Below are positions 8,265 through 17,628 of a DNA stretch of 64,000 bases, piece after piece (position 1 is the first letter of the stretch; each line of letters starts with the position of its first letter). The notes under the pieces were generated by a model that saw only the letters and a program-made list of their open reading frames with translations, ran no database searches and was not told the origin of the DNA. The DNA comes from an uncultured Phycisphaerales bacterium (lineage in GTDB: Bacteria; Planctomycetota; Phycisphaerae; Tepidisphaerales; Tepidisphaeraceae), in the NCBI GenBank assembly GCA_903871935.1, contig CAIQIQ010000006.1, positions 59,618 through 123,617 of the forward strand, in the 5' to 3' direction. The translations under genes and the position numbers were made by a program.

Positions 8265-8406
8265 CAAGCCCCAACGGGGCGCAAGTACATAGCCCAGGGC
8301 AAGGTACCCCGTAGCCCTGGGTGATCAGAACAGAGCAACAAAAAGCCCTGCAAGGGCGAGAGAACGGTCGGTATCGGCGCGATCTCCAACGCAATACCTC
8401 ACATCG
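8265..8406. repeat. Composite palindromic repeat (GCCCCAACGGGGC type), copy 2
   Basis: Contains GCCCCAACGGGGC (8268-8280), AGCCCAGGGC with GCCCTGGGTG, then GCCCTGCAAGGGC (8345-8357), then CTCCAACGCAATACCTCACATCGCC. It is a degenerate second copy of 7805-7926 with an added palindrome. Confidence 0.6.
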
Positions 8407-8506
8407 CCTTGGTTTCCCCGCCGGCCGCCGAATCCGCCGGAATTGCCGCCCCACATTCCGGACACCGCTCGTTACTCGCGCGGAGGTCATACCCGCAGGA
8501 CACACA
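8399..8506 (-). pseudogene. Zinc-ribbon gene remnant, copy 1
   Basis: On the minus strand this stretch encodes CVSCGYDLRASNERCPECG, a two-knuckle zinc ribbon characteristic of small planctomycete proteins, then AAIPA and a stop at 8399. No start codon or longer conserved domain could be placed upstream, so it is read as the decayed C-terminal end of a gene. A second, very similar ribbon lies at 9307-9546. Confidence 0.5.
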
Positions 8507-8565
8507 ACAACCAGCGTCTCGCCGTCCCGCCCTCGCCACGTACCCGTGCGCACCTGAGCGGCTGC

Positions 8566-8716
8566 TCAGGCAAACGGGTTGACCAATTCGATCCCATCAA
8601 TCTCTCGCGGCGCGCCGATGTCCTCTGTGTACAGGCGGGTTGCACCGGCGACCCGACAGGCGGCCAGGATCATGCTATCCCAGTGGGCGTACCACATTCG
8701 TGTCAATGGCGTTCAT
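8566..8716 (-). pseudogene. PIN-domain (VapC-like) toxin, internally deleted
   Basis: The N-terminus MNAIDTNVV carries the first PIN aspartate, then the frame stops after RPLG. In the next frame, starting at AHWDSMILAACRVAG, comes the end of a PIN domain with the conserved WD, then TRLYTEDIGAPREIDGIEL and VNPFA and a stop at 8566. Roughly 80-90 residues of the usual 130 or so are missing, with a frameshift at the join. The start overlaps the last 14 bases of the antitoxin gene, as in an intact operon. The toxin should be inactive. The two preserved ends make the call firm. Confidence 0.75.
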
Positions 8717-8930
8717 GGAGTTGATCGCGAGTCAGGCGGTCCCCACCGGAGTTGAAGCGGGAGGTGTCCCACAAACGCTGGAGTGTCGCCCATGACTCGT
8801 CCCCGCGATCCGCCTCATTGCCATTGATCGTCTCCACGACCAGGCGCACCCGTACCGAGTCCGAAAGGGCCGGACGCTGGTCGGGCTTGAAGACGCCGTC
8901 CTTGAAGATGGCTGTTACGACCTGGACCAT
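8703..8930 (-). CDS. DUF104-like (AF2212-type) antitoxin
   Basis: A 75-residue protein starting MVQVVTAIFKDGVFKPDQRP and continuing LSDSVRVRLVVE. This matches the small beta-rich N-terminal domain of AF2212/DUF104 antitoxins, which have a pattern of the type ...AIYENGVLKPLE.PL.EG.RV.V.. and are usually paired with PIN toxins. AAAGGT lies four bases before the ATG as a ribosome binding site. Downstream and overlapping is the wrecked toxin at 8566-8716, so this is an orphaned antitoxin. The frame is open upstream, but the family start is clear. Confidence 0.65.
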   Translation of the reverse strand: MVQVVTAIFKDGVFKPDQRPALSDSVRVRLVVETINGNEADRGDESWATLQRLWDTSRFNSGGDRLTRDQLHERH

Positions 8931-9306
8931 ACCTTTAATTATGCGCTGTTTGCACTGCAGCGGGAAGTACCACGTAGGGCCGGTGACCGCACCGGCCGTC
9001 TGCTCTCCAAATCCATCAAACACCGACCAAGCCAAGACAGCAGAAGTACCGGCAGCTTCGCCGAAGGTCTCGTCTTCATCCCATGGCATCGCTTTCTTCA
9101 CGTAGGGTGTGCACGTACTCGTGCGCACCTGAGCCACCCCGCACACCAGCACCCCCGAATGCGCAGAGGGTTTATCCACAGATTCGCACAGATTCGGAAT
9201 CCCGAATGCATGGTCTTCGTTACGGAATAATGGATAATCACTACCTCAGCATTCGTTCCTTCCGCGCCTCTTCATCCGTGTCCGAATCGCACCCGCTTCG
9301 CCCGTG
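8931..9306. other. Spacer with eroded dispersed-repeat words, no gene seen
   Basis: No coding region is supported. It holds phrases typical of planctomycete spacer repeats: ACACCGACCAAGCCAAGACA near 9021 (also near 8128), TTTATCCACAGATTC (9171-9185) and TCCGTGTCCGAATCG/CCGTGTCATCCGTGGCT near 9278-9317. Confidence 0.4.
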
Positions 9307-9546
9307 TCATCCGTGGCTACACATCTCTCTCTTTATCGCACATCCTTTTATCGCTCCCTGAACCGGAATCGCCGTCCCACACTCCGGACACCGCTCCTCA
9401 CTCGCCCTCAAGTCATAGCCGCACTTGAGGCAGAGATCTTTGCGAAGGGCTAGGCGACGTCGGCGATATGACCGATATTGTTCGCACGAGTGCAACCGTG
9501 CGCCCGCCCACCGCCCTCGACCTTCACAGAAACCGTCCCCGCGCAC
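9307..9546 (-). pseudogene. Zinc-ribbon protein or remnant, copy 2
   Basis: The frame encodes 79 residues, of which DLCLKCGYDLRASEERCPEC is a clear zinc ribbon followed by GTAIPVQGAIKG. The N-terminal 35 residues are arginine-rich and overlap a dispersed repeat (9512-9642), so the true start is unclear. It is the intact-frame counterpart of the remnant at 8399-8506. Such ribbons usually sit at the end of longer planctomycete membrane proteins; here nothing else remains. Confidence 0.4.
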
Positions 9547-9642
9547 GTGCTCTTCGCCCTCAAGTAGGACGGGCGACCCCGCCCGTCAGCGCAAACTGTC
9601 GCCCGCACGAGTACCACCGCGCACCTGCGCACCGCCCTCGAT
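9512..9642. repeat. About 130-bp direct repeat with GACGGGC hairpin, copy 2
   Basis: Second copy of 7925-8052; the hairpin at 9568-9587 reads GACGGGC...GCCCGTC. Small insertions (for example GCACCTGC before the last block) separate the copies. The bases from here to 9909 show no further gene or repeat. Confidence 0.7.
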
Positions 9643-9909
9643 CTTCCCAGGATTTCTCCTGTCACTGTCTTCATTTCCGCAATCCGCTTTCCCTGCCGCT
9701 CCTTCCGCAAATCCCAGACCTCTTCGTTATGGATTAATCAATCCCGGCGCGCCGGGACTAGCCCGATCAGCCTGCATTCGCTCTTCTTCTGCATCCATTC
9801 TCACGCAATGAGTTAACTTCAATCAATAGCCAACAGTCCATCCGAGATTAACTGTGTCTCGACCTTTCCTCAATCCTCAAAGAGAAATACTTACTCTCTG
9901 GTATGCATA

Positions 9910-11613
9910 CTAATTGCGTCCCGGTATCACTGCCCGGACCATGTCATCAACCAAGTAGCCGGCTGGAATGGGGACCGTGAATACCTTTTCATCGAAGTTC
10001 GGGTCGTTCGCGGTCACGCCGCTGGCAGAGTAGGACCAGCGTACGCGGCCGGGTCTGCCGATGGCATCTCTCTCTATCGTACCGGCTGTGGGATACCAGA
10101 TCCCTGGGGCAACTTCATCGAGCTTCGTGACCACCAGAACCACGGCCGGGACATTCTGCCGATCTGGCAGTTCGATGAACTTCAGCAGCGCGTATCCCTG
10201 CTTAGGTGATAACCACCACGATATTTCGCCCTCGTCATTTCGGCCCACTGTCCAGCGAACCGCAATGACCTCTTGCCCATCCAGTACTTCGTTCGTCATT
10301 CGAAGTTTGGACGGATTGCGCTGGCCGACTTCCTGCAGAACACGAGATAGGGCAAGCTTGTCCCTTCCCACACGAGCGTAGTTGCTCGAGAACGGCATTC
10401 CCAACGCGTGCTTTACTGTCGTATCGGCAAATATCGTCGGGCGTGCATTGGTTATTCGGCAGCTCTTGATAGGGACAGCAGCCGTACCCAGCGCTCCACC
10501 AGAGTGCTGAACTTCGCGCCCTGTTCGGCCGTCAAAGCCGTACTCGGTCTTCTGTTCGTACCAGGGAGCAGCCCCATCCTGCCATTCCGCGATCCAACGA
10601 TCGAAACTAATCCGGGCTCTGCTATCGGAGAGACCGTCCAGCCAAACTTCTCCCGTGAGCAAAGATGGTGTGTCCATCCAAGCACCGGACTTCTGATCCT
10701 GGAGTTGTTCGCTCAGTTGGAAGTGCCGCAGGTGCAGGTTCACTATCGCTTGCTCAGCCGCCGTAACCTGCTTGAGTAGATGGTCTCGTCCCGTCGAGGG
10801 TTGCACTGGTACGGGCTGAGTAGCCACGACCGAGATGCCAGCCGCTGCCGCAATCCCCGCAACTGCGATCGCCGCCATGCACACCACCGCCGTCACCTTC
10901 ACCTTCGCCATCACCATCATCTTCTCCGCTCCCTTCGCAATCAGCCCGGCCGTTCCGTTCCCGGCCCCACTCCCAATCCCCGCCATCACCTTCTCCACCA
11001 ACCCCGCCGGCCCACCCTCCACCGCATGCGCCAGCACCATCGCCCCCAGGCTCCCCGCCTCCACCTCCACTCCCTTCCCCGCCAACTTCTCCCTCAGTTT
11101 CCCCACCGCCCGCTCTACCCGCTTCTGCGCTGCATCCTCACTAATCCCCAATTCCCTCCCCACCTCGGCCAGCGCCTTCTGCTGGTAAAACCGCAGCAGC
11201 ACCACCTCTCGATCCTTCCTCCCCAGTTTCCCAACCGCATCATCCAATAGCGGCGAAACCTCATCCCAACCGGCCGCGGGCAAGACTTCTGACCTCATCT
11301 GTGCCGCCTCCTTCTCATAGTGTCGTTGCCGCGACCGTTGCCGGCGGGCTTCGCTGATGCAGTAGCGCAACGTCCCCCAGAGCCACGCACCCAGATTGGA
11401 GTTCGGCGAAAGCCTCCCCGCCTTGCGTACCAGCAGCAGAAACACCCCCTGGGCCGCATCCTCCGCAAGCTGCTCATCGCCAAGCTGCCGTCGAGCCGAC
11501 AAATAGATCCACGTCCCATGCCGGCCGACCAACTCGGCAAACGCCCCTTCCTCTCCCCCACGCCGATATCGCTCCAGCAGTTCAAGATCGTCCATATCAG
11601 GCTCTGTGCTCAT
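9910..11613 (-). CDS. ECF-type sigma factor with membrane anchor and C-terminal extracytoplasmic domain
   Basis: A 567-residue sigma-70 family protein. Region 2 lies at about 10-95 (FAELVGRHGTWIYLSARRQL, EDAAQGVFLLLVRKAG, LGAWLWGTLRYCISEARR) and region 4 at about 125-178 (LGRKDREVVLLRFYQQKALA, VGRELGISEDAAQKRVERAV). A Gly/Ala linker leads to one membrane helix (about 238-264) and a 300-residue domain that would lie outside the cytoplasm. That domain shows a LolA-like or lipoprotein-binding flavour (LTGEVWLDGLSDSRARISFD) but was not confidently identified. The start MSTEPDMDDLELLERYRRG is chosen because the upstream frame crosses a tandem repeat. No anti-sigma gene is adjacent, so regulation may be built into the protein. 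Confidence 0.85.
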   Translation of the reverse strand: MSTEPDMDDLELLERYRRGGEEGAFAELVGRHGTWIYLSARRQLGDEQLAEDAAQGVFLLLVRKAGRLSPNSNLGAWLWGTLRYCISEARRQRSRQRHYEKEAAQMRSEVLPAAGWDEVSPLLDDAVGKLGRKDREVVLLRFYQQKALAEVGRELGISEDAAQKRVERAVGKLREKLAGKGVEVEAGSLGAMVLAHAVEGGPAGLVEKVMAGIGSGAGNGTAGLIAKGAEKMMVMAKVKVTAVVCMAAIAVAGIAAAAGISVVATQPVPVQPSTGRDHLLKQVTAAEQAIVNLHLRHFQLSEQLQDQKSGAWMDTPSLLTGEVWLDGLSDSRARISFDRWIAEWQDGAAPWYEQKTEYGFDGRTGREVQHSGGALGTAAVPIKSCRITNARPTIFADTTVKHALGMPFSSNYARVGRDKLALSRVLQEVGQRNPSKLRMTNEVLDGQEVIAVRWTVGRNDEGEISWWLSPKQGYALLKFIELPDRQNVPAVVLVVTKLDEVAPGIWYPTAGTIERDAIGRPGRVRWSYSASGVTANDPNFDEKVFTVPIPAGYLVDDMVRAVIPGRN

Positions 11614-11676
11614 GCTACCGTATAATGGCCGCTCACCCCCCAAACCCGACAAAATTCCCCTCGGAATTTCCATTTC

Positions 11677-11702
11677 AATCCCGAATCCCGAATCCCGAAT
11701 CC
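11677..11702. repeat. AATCCCG heptad tandem repeat
   Basis: Three exact tandem copies of AATCCCG plus a partial AATCC, followed by AGAATGC. It lies in the 248-base divergent spacer between the sigma factor gene and the cupin gene. It resembles dispersed spacer text rather than an operator. Confidence 0.6.
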
Positions 11703-11861
11703 AGAATGCATTTCCCCCGCGTACCCGCGTCCTCGCTCTCCCTCTTCTCTCGCTCCCGAAAACCCCCGTTCTGCCCAACCCCAGCGCGCTGTATCATTCC
11801 ATCTGTCGCCAAGCGTCGGCCGTCGGCCATCGTCAATCGGGGAACACTTGGAGGTAGGATC

Positions 11862-12329
11862 ATGCAGCAGCGAGTCAACCCATCCGAACAAACCATCAAG
11901 GTTGGTCCGTTAAGAATCCGCTTCCTCCTTACCGGCGATGACTCCAACGGCAGCGTCTCCGTCTTCGAGTTCCTCGTCCCCGTTGGGCAAAGACTGCCGG
12001 CTCCCGCCCATAAGAACGATGCCTACGAGGAGGTCATCTACGGAATATCCGGCTTCCTCACCTGGACGGTTGACGGCACACCCATCGAGGTCGGCCCCGG
12101 ACAGGCCCTGTGCATCCCCCGCGGCGCAGTGCACCGCTTCGATAACCTCGGCGCCGTGGATGCCAAACAGCTCGCCGTCATATCCCCGGCCGTCATGGGT
12201 CCCGCCTACTTCACCGAGGCCGCCGCCATCATCGGTGCCGCCGCCGGCGGCCCGCCCGACCGTGCCAAAATGACCGAGATCTTCCATCGCCACGGCATGA
12301 CCCTCGCCCCTCCCCCGCCCGCCAACTAG
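11862..12329 (+). CDS. Cupin-domain protein
   Basis: A 155-residue single-domain cupin. The two motifs are visible: motif 1 around PAPAHKNDAYEEVIYGISG (residues about 46-64, with histidine and glutamates as metal ligands) and motif 2 around ALCIPRGAVHRFDNLG (about 85-100, ligand histidine). Strand spacing fits a jelly-roll. The C-terminal third (VMGPAYFTEAAAIIG...MTEIFHRHGMTLAPPPP) is like that of cupins of unknown function that resemble quercetin dioxygenase. GGAGGTAGGATC provides a strong ribosome binding site and fixes the start. Substrate unknown. It is divergent from the sigma factor gene. Confidence 0.8.
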   Translation: MQQRVNPSEQTIKVGPLRIRFLLTGDDSNGSVSVFEFLVPVGQRLPAPAHKNDAYEEVIYGISGFLTWTVDGTPIEVGPGQALCIPRGAVHRFDNLGAVDAKQLAVISPAVMGPAYFTEAAAIIGAAAGGPPDRAKMTEIFHRHGMTLAPPPPAN

Positions 12330-12339
12330 GAATGGCAGT

Positions 12340-12399
12340 GGGTCAGAGATCATTGGTGCGAAGCGCCCTGCGGGCGGTTACGCCAATGATCTCTGACCC
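12340..12399. repeat. 17-bp perfect inverted repeat after the cupin gene (REP-like)
   Basis: Arms 12340-12356 (GGGTCAGAGATCATTGG) and 12383-12399 are perfect complements, separated by 26 bases that contain a smaller CGCCC/GGGCG hairpin. GGTCAGAGATCATTGG is the kind of arm seen beside RAYT transposases. It may also terminate the cupin transcript, although no T-run follows. Confidence 0.75.
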
Positions 12400-13582
12400 G
12401 TTCGCCATTTCTTGCTCGCCAAAAATCCGCGAAGTTTTCCGGGGCCTCGTTTTTCCGCCTTTTCCTAACAAATCCGTGACCAAACGCCCCATATTATAGA
12501 GAGACCCATTCTCTCCGTGGCCCACGCACACTCTTTGACAACCGCACAGCGCGTCACCCCAAATCCCAGGGACTCACCGTCCCTGGGAGTCCAAAAGAGA
12601 TGCAGCGCGCGACACTTCTTCATCTCTCTCCCACTAACTTGCACCTAAACCACGGTCCCAGCGGCACTTAACCCAGCGCGACATCGCTGCACATGGCGCG
12701 CGACACGTTCTTGCGCTTCCTCAAGTCCTTTTCTCATAGACACTTACACTATGTCTCGACGCAACGGAATCGCCCAAACCCGCACCGTGTCGCGCGCAAC
12801 CTGCGTCTCGTCTGACTCCTGACCTTCTGGCTTCTGACTTCTCTTCCCATCCTGCGCACCTTTGTCGTAATCAGTAGCGCACATTACCTAATGCCACCAA
12901 CTGCGCACCCGAACCTGCGCACCTTGGCACGCGGGTCATCTCGCCCTCGAGCGACACACCTGCCCCTTCGTGCCTTCGTTTCCGCTCTTCCCAGGGGACT
13001 TATCCACAAGCGTACCGAACTTGCGCACCTGCTCGCCCGGTCTGCTTATAACTCATTGTCTAACAAGCAGATATAGCTATAATGGTATCCCCCGCGCAAC
13101 TTGCGCATCTGCTCACTTATGCACAAGCGCCAACTCGGCCCGCTACATGCAGTCCCGACCAATGACCACCGAAAGATGACCAATGACGAACGACCGTTCC
13201 CGTTGACGCCATCCGGCGATGGCTTAGCATAGTGCGCGTAAACGCCGAGGTCGCCGAGCTTGGCCGCTGGCCTTGCTCGACGGCGCGGGGGACTGATCAT
13301 GCAGAGACACCGGGAAGTCGGTGGATCTCTGCTGGGGCGCAGGAGTGCCTCGCCTTGCTGGCAGCGGCCGGCCACGTGAGAATCTCCGGGGCACTTTCAA
13401 GCCCTAGCCCGACAACTAACCCCGCAGGCGATTGAAGGAGCGGGCTGCACGGTTCTCCTGCTGTCCCAGGTGCATTGCACGCAGCCGGGACGACTTCCGA
13501 ACTTGCAGAACGCGAATGCGGCCGAGTCGATGTGCTTGCAGGAATAAGCCCATCGAACCGATCGCAACGAGACCAAGAGATA
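12400..13582. other. 1.2-kb stretch without a supported gene
   Basis: No frame shows recognisable protein sequence. The stretch contains repeated short words built on TGCGCACCT (near 12901, 12916, 13020), a TTATCCACA at 13000-13008, and an isolated promoter-like pair TTGTCT (13056-13061), 16 bases, TATAAT (13078-13083). Between there and 13582 no coding or repeat structure was recognised. It may hold decayed genes. Confidence 0.4.
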
Positions 13583-15517
13583 ATGGACGCAGAACATGGC
13601 GCTGGCGACCAGACCGGGGCTCTGTCCCTGCTGGCCAGCGAACGCCCCCGAAATGTAAGTTGGCTCGGAGCGGCAGGCCTGCTCTTCGGCGACTGGGGTA
13701 CCAGCCGCCTGTATGTGCTGGGTCTGGCGTTTCTGGTCGCCGGCCGCACCAGTTTCTATCTCATCGCGGCCATGAGTCTGCTGATCCTTGGGATCGGCTG
13801 GGCTTACACACAGATCTGCCGCATCTACCCCGATGGCGGCGGCGTCTACACCGCCGGCAAGCATCGTGCCCGGATCATTGGCGTCGTCGGTGCTCTGCTG
13901 CTGTTTGCTGACTACACTGTAACAGCAAGCCTCTCGGCCCTCGATGCCTTCCATTACTTCGGCCTGACCACTATCGCCCACAAGCAGGATGCCGGCCCCG
14001 CCAGCCACGCAGACCCCGGTGATCGGATCATCCTGCCGCGCGACGTGGAAGTGGCCGCGACCGGCGTGTCCGAACCAGAGCGGCCGATCGAGAAGCTCTG
14101 GCACGTGCGTTCCCCGGCGCTCTGGGCCATCGTTGCCATCGCGCTGATTGGAGCGCTGAACCTGCTGGGCCCCAAGCACTCATCCGGTGTCGCCGCCTTC
14201 GCCGCCGGGGGCATGATCTTCATCACCTTGGCGATTGTGGTATTTGCGCTGCCGCAGTTGGACTGGAAGAACATCCAGTGGGGATCGTTGAACCACCAGC
14301 CGTGGGAAGCCTGGCAGGGATTTGTGTTCATCGTGCTGGCGCTCTCTGGCGTCGAAGCCATCGCCAACCTGACCGGCGTCATGAAGAAACCGGTCGTTAA
14401 GACTGCCCGCAAGTCGATCTGGGCGGTGGCGCTGGAAGTCGCCGTGATGAATGTGCTCTTGGCGATCATCATGATCGCCATGGCCCCGCCGCGGACCGCG
14501 CATACCGAGGACATGCTGGCCTATATGGCCAGTACATCGATGGGCGGCTTTGGCGAATGGCCGGTCCGAATTGTCGGCGGGCTGCTGCTGCTGTCGGCTA
14601 CCAACACCGCCATTAACGGGTTGATGAGCATCTGTTATGTCATGAGTCGTGATGGCGAGATGCCTTCGATCTTCCAGAAGCTCAACTCCTTCGGCACTCC
14701 GTGGGTTGCCGCGGCCGTCGCCGCGGCGGTGCCGGCGTGCGTGCTGCTGGTGTTCCACGACCTGACGACGCTGGCATCGCTCTATGCCATCGGCGTCGTC
14801 GGGGCGGTAGCAATCAACTGCGTGCTCTGCTCGATCCATCCGCGCCTGCGCCGGCCATGGCGCAAGGTGCTGGTGATGGCCCTTGGGATCCTCATGGTGG
14901 CCATTTGGGTGACGCTGGCCTGGACGAAGTGGCACGCAACAGTCTTCGTCACGATTGTGATGGTCTGTGGCCTGTCGCTGCGGGCGATCACCAAGTATGC
15001 CGCCAGCCGAAGGCCCAAGCTCAGTCTCTTCCGCCAGGCGATCGTGGATCAGATCACCCCGGAAGTCTGGGCGAGGCCCAAGATGCTGATGGCCACGGCC
15101 GGCTCCTCCGCCCTTGCCGAGGCGGCCGTCCAACATGCCAAGTCCCAAGGGGCAACTCTGGTCGTGAGCTTCGTCCGCGAACTGGCAATCGACTTGGGGG
15201 CAGGCCTTGATCTCGATCGCCCGATGAGCATCGACACCGACCCGGCCGCTCAGGCGATGTTCGTCGATTTTCTTGAGGCCGGCCAACGTCATGGGGTACC
15301 GATCATCCCCAGTTACGATGTGGGCCGCGATGCCGCCGAACTGATCGCCGAGGCAGCGGCCGTGAACGGCGTCCAGGAGCTCCTGATCGGCACCAGCCGT
15401 CGCGGCAAGCTGCACCAGATCATCCGCGGCAGCTTCCAGCGCAAGCTAGAATCGCTCCTGCCGCCGGATATCCCGGTGCGCGTCATCGAACCAGTGGGCG
15501 CGAAAGCCGCAGAATAG
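13583..15517 (+). CDS. APC-superfamily amino acid permease with C-terminal universal stress protein domain
   Basis: A 644-residue inner-membrane transporter. About twelve membrane helices occupy residues 25-500, beginning with the permease-type first helix (SWLGAAGLLFGDWGTSRLYV) and including WEAWQGFVFIVLALSGVEAI. A roughly 125-residue cytosolic C-terminal domain follows (RPKMLMATAGSSALAEAAVQ ... ELLIGTSRRGKLHQIIRGSF), which has the nucleotide-binding GTSRRG...G(S) pattern of UspA-like domains. Transporter-USP fusions are known and suggest gating by energy state. The ATG at 13583 is preferred over one 36 codons upstream. It is convergent with acs. Confidence 0.85.
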   Translation: MDAEHGAGDQTGALSLLASERPRNVSWLGAAGLLFGDWGTSRLYVLGLAFLVAGRTSFYLIAAMSLLILGIGWAYTQICRIYPDGGGVYTAGKHRARIIGVVGALLLFADYTVTASLSALDAFHYFGLTTIAHKQDAGPASHADPGDRIILPRDVEVAATGVSEPERPIEKLWHVRSPALWAIVAIALIGALNLLGPKHSSGVAAFAAGGMIFITLAIVVFALPQLDWKNIQWGSLNHQPWEAWQGFVFIVLALSGVEAIANLTGVMKKPVVKTARKSIWAVALEVAVMNVLLAIIMIAMAPPRTAHTEDMLAYMASTSMGGFGEWPVRIVGGLLLLSATNTAINGLMSICYVMSRDGEMPSIFQKLNSFGTPWVAAAVAAAVPACVLLVFHDLTTLASLYAIGVVGAVAINCVLCSIHPRLRRPWRKVLVMALGILMVAIWVTLAWTKWHATVFVTIVMVCGLSLRAITKYAASRRPKLSLFRQAIVDQITPEVWARPKMLMATAGSSALAEAAVQHAKSQGATLVVSFVRELAIDLGAGLDLDRPMSIDTDPAAQAMFVDFLEAGQRHGVPIIPSYDVGRDAAELIAEAAAVNGVQELLIGTSRRGKLHQIIRGSFQRKLESLLPPDIPVRVIEPVGAKAAE

Positions 15518-15524
15518 CGAGAAG

Positions 15525-17507
15525 CTATTCTTCCACATCCTTCGCTTTGAGGCGGGCCAGGACGTTCAGGTCTTCCAAGGTCGTGACATCGCCTTTGATG
15601 TCGCCGCCGGCGGCCAGTTCCTTCAGCAGTCGGCGCATGATCTTGCCGCTGCGGGTCTTAGGCAGAGCGTCACTGAAGCGGATCTGATCGGGCTTGGCGA
15701 TCGAGCCGATCTGCTTGCCGACCCAGTTGATCAGCTCCTGCTTGAGTTGCTCCGATGGCTTGCGGCCGGCTTCGAGAGTGACGAACGCTGCGATGCCGGT
15801 GCCCTTGATCTCGTGAGGAATCGGAACCACGGCCGCCTCGGCGACCATGAGATGAGCGACCAGGGCGCTCTCGATCTCGGCGGTACCCAGACGGTGACCG
15901 GCGACGTTGATCACATCGTCCACTCGGCCCATCAGCCAGAAGTACCCGTCGCTGTCGCGGCGAGCGCCGTCGCCAGTGAAGTAGGTGCCCTTTACATCGG
16001 TCCAGTACTGCCGCAGGAACCGGTCGGGATCGTTCAGGATGCCGCGGAGCATGGATGGCCAGGGTTTCTTGATGACCAGCAGGCCACCCTTATTGGGCGG
16101 AAGCTCAGTGCCATCGCGATCGACCACGGCCGCCTCGATGCCAAAGAAGGGGAGGGTCGCCGTCCCGGGTTTCGTTGGCGTTGCGCCGGGCAGGGGGGTA
16201 ATCATGATGGCGCCGGTCTCGGTCTGCCACCACGTATCCACGATAGGGCAGCGGCTGTCGCCGATGACCTGGTGGTACCACATCCACGCCTCGGGATTGA
16301 TCGGTTCTCCGACGCTGCCCAGCACGCGCAGGCTGGACATGTCATACTTGTCGGGGATCTCTCTGCCGGCGCGCATGAAGGCGCGGATGGCGGTCGGGGC
16401 GGTGTAGAAGATGGTGATCTTGTGCCGCTGGATCATCGACCAGAAGCGGCCGAAGTCGGGGAAGTTGGGTGCGCCTTCGTACATGAAGACCGTGGCGCCG
16501 TTCTGCAGCGGGCCGTAGATGATGTAGGAATGGCCAGTGATCCAGCCGATGTCGGCGGTGCACCAGTAGATGTCGTTCTCCTGCAGGTCGAACACATACT
16601 TGGTCGTCAGATAGGTGTTGACGAGGAAGCCGCCGGTGGTGTGGATGATGCCTTTGGGTTTGCCGGTGGAGCCGCTGGTGTAGAGGACGAAGAGCAGGTC
16701 TTCGGAGTCCATTGGCTCGGGCGCGCAGGTAGTGCTCTGGCCGGCGATCACATCGCTCCACCAGACATCGCGGCCGGCCCTCATTGGGATGTCTTGGGCG
16801 GTTCGCTTCAGGACGATGACCTTCTGAACCTGCGATGTCTTGGCCAGAGCCTCATCGACATTGGCTTTGAGTGGCACGATCTGGCCGCGGCGGAAACCGC
16901 CATCGGCCGTGATGATGAATCGGCTCTTGGCATCCTCCACGCGATCGATGATCGCCTGACTGGAGAAGCCGCCGAAGATCACCGAGTGCGGCGCGCCAAT
17001 GCGGGCACAAGCCAGGATGGCGACGGCAGCTTCAGGCACCATCGGCATATAGATGGTGACGCAGTCGCCCTTGCCGATGCCCAGCTTCCGCAGGCCGTTG
17101 GCGAACTGGTTCACCATTTCGCCAAGCTGCTGATAGGTGATCTTGCGCACTTCACCGGCGCTGTTTTCACCTTTGACCGGCTCACCCTCCCAGAGGATGG
17201 CGGTCTTGCCACCGTGGCCGAGCCGGATCTGCCGGTCGATACAGTTGACCGAGGCATTGGTCTTCCCGCCCACAAACCATTTGGCATCGGGCAGCTTCCA
17301 GTCGAGCACCTTGGACCACTTCTGGCTCCAGTCGAGTTCTTCGGCAACCTTGCCCCAGAACTTTTCAGGATCCTGAATCGATTCCTGGTACATTCGTTTG
17401 TACTGTTCCATGCCTTTGATGTGTGCCGACTTGGCAAGCTTCTCAGGCGGTGGAAAGATGCGGTTCTCGACCATGATTGAATCGATCGACGTTGCCGATG
17501 TGGACAT
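15525..17507 (-). CDS. acs: Acetyl-CoA synthetase (AMP-forming)
   Basis: A 660-residue cytosolic ligase making acetyl-CoA from acetate, ATP and CoA through acetyl-AMP. Adenylate-forming motifs are intact: [12 protein letters not shown], the [10 protein letters not shown] active-site block with the substrate-pocket tryptophans, [40 protein letters not shown], and the C-terminal [11 protein letters not shown] lysine whose acetylation silences the enzyme in other bacteria. Length is normal (about 650). It is separately transcribed, divergent from the gene at 17629. Confidence 0.96.
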   Translation of the reverse strand: MSTSATSIDSIMVENRIFPPPEKLAKSAHIKGMEQYKRMYQESIQDPEKFWGKVAEELDWSQKWSKVLDWKLPDAKWFVGGKTNASVNCIDRQIRLGHGGKTAILWEGEPVKGENSAGEVRKITYQQLGEMVNQFANGLRKLGIGKGDCVTIYMPMVPEAAVAILACARIGAPHSVIFGGFSSQAIIDRVEDAKSRFIITADGGFRRGQIVPLKANVDEALAKTSQVQKVIVLKRTAQDIPMRAGRDVWWSDVIAGQSTTCAPEPMDSEDLLFVLYTSGSTGKPKGIIHTTGGFLVNTYLTTKYVFDLQENDIYWCTADIGWITGHSYIIYGPLQNGATVFMYEGAPNFPDFGRFWSMIQRHKITIFYTAPTAIRAFMRAGREIPDKYDMSSLRVLGSVGEPINPEAWMWYHQVIGDSRCPIVDTWWQTETGAIMITPLPGATPTKPGTATLPFFGIEAAVVDRDGTELPPNKGGLLVIKKPWPSMLRGILNDPDRFLRQYWTDVKGTYFTGDGARRDSDGYFWLMGRVDDVINVAGHRLGTAEIESALVAHLMVAEAAVVPIPHEIKGTGIAAFVTLEAGRKPSEQLKQELINWVGKQIGSIAKPDQIRFSDALPKTRSGKIMRRLLKELAAGGDIKGDVTTLEDLNVLARLKAKDVEE

Positions 17508-17628
17508 GCGCTACTCCTGCCAGATGTTGGCCTGATTGAACACCATCGCTCGTTTAGCTGGTGGGATTGTAGGCTACCGCGATTCGTCCGCTAGCCCAAG
17601 CAAAAACATCAAGTAAAATCATCGGATA

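Noticed and set aside
7679..9909. Possible CRISPR array from repeated palindromes
   Set aside because: Repeats are few, irregularly spaced and of different families; no cas gene is in the window.
8157..13008. Three TTATCCACA words (8157, 9172, 13000) resembling DnaA boxes, suggesting a replication origin
   Set aside because: They are kilobases apart, two belong to a TTTATCCACAGAT spacer repeat, and no dnaA, dnaN, AT-rich element or box cluster is present.
13056..13083. Promoter-like TTGTCT-N16-TATAAT
   Set aside because: No gene begins within 450 bases downstream and the -35 box is poor; kept only as a remark on the gene-free stretch.
15747..17480. 577-codon plus-strand frame opposite acs
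   Set aside because: Mirror frame of a clear acetyl-CoA synthetase with no recognisable domain and no ribosome binding site.
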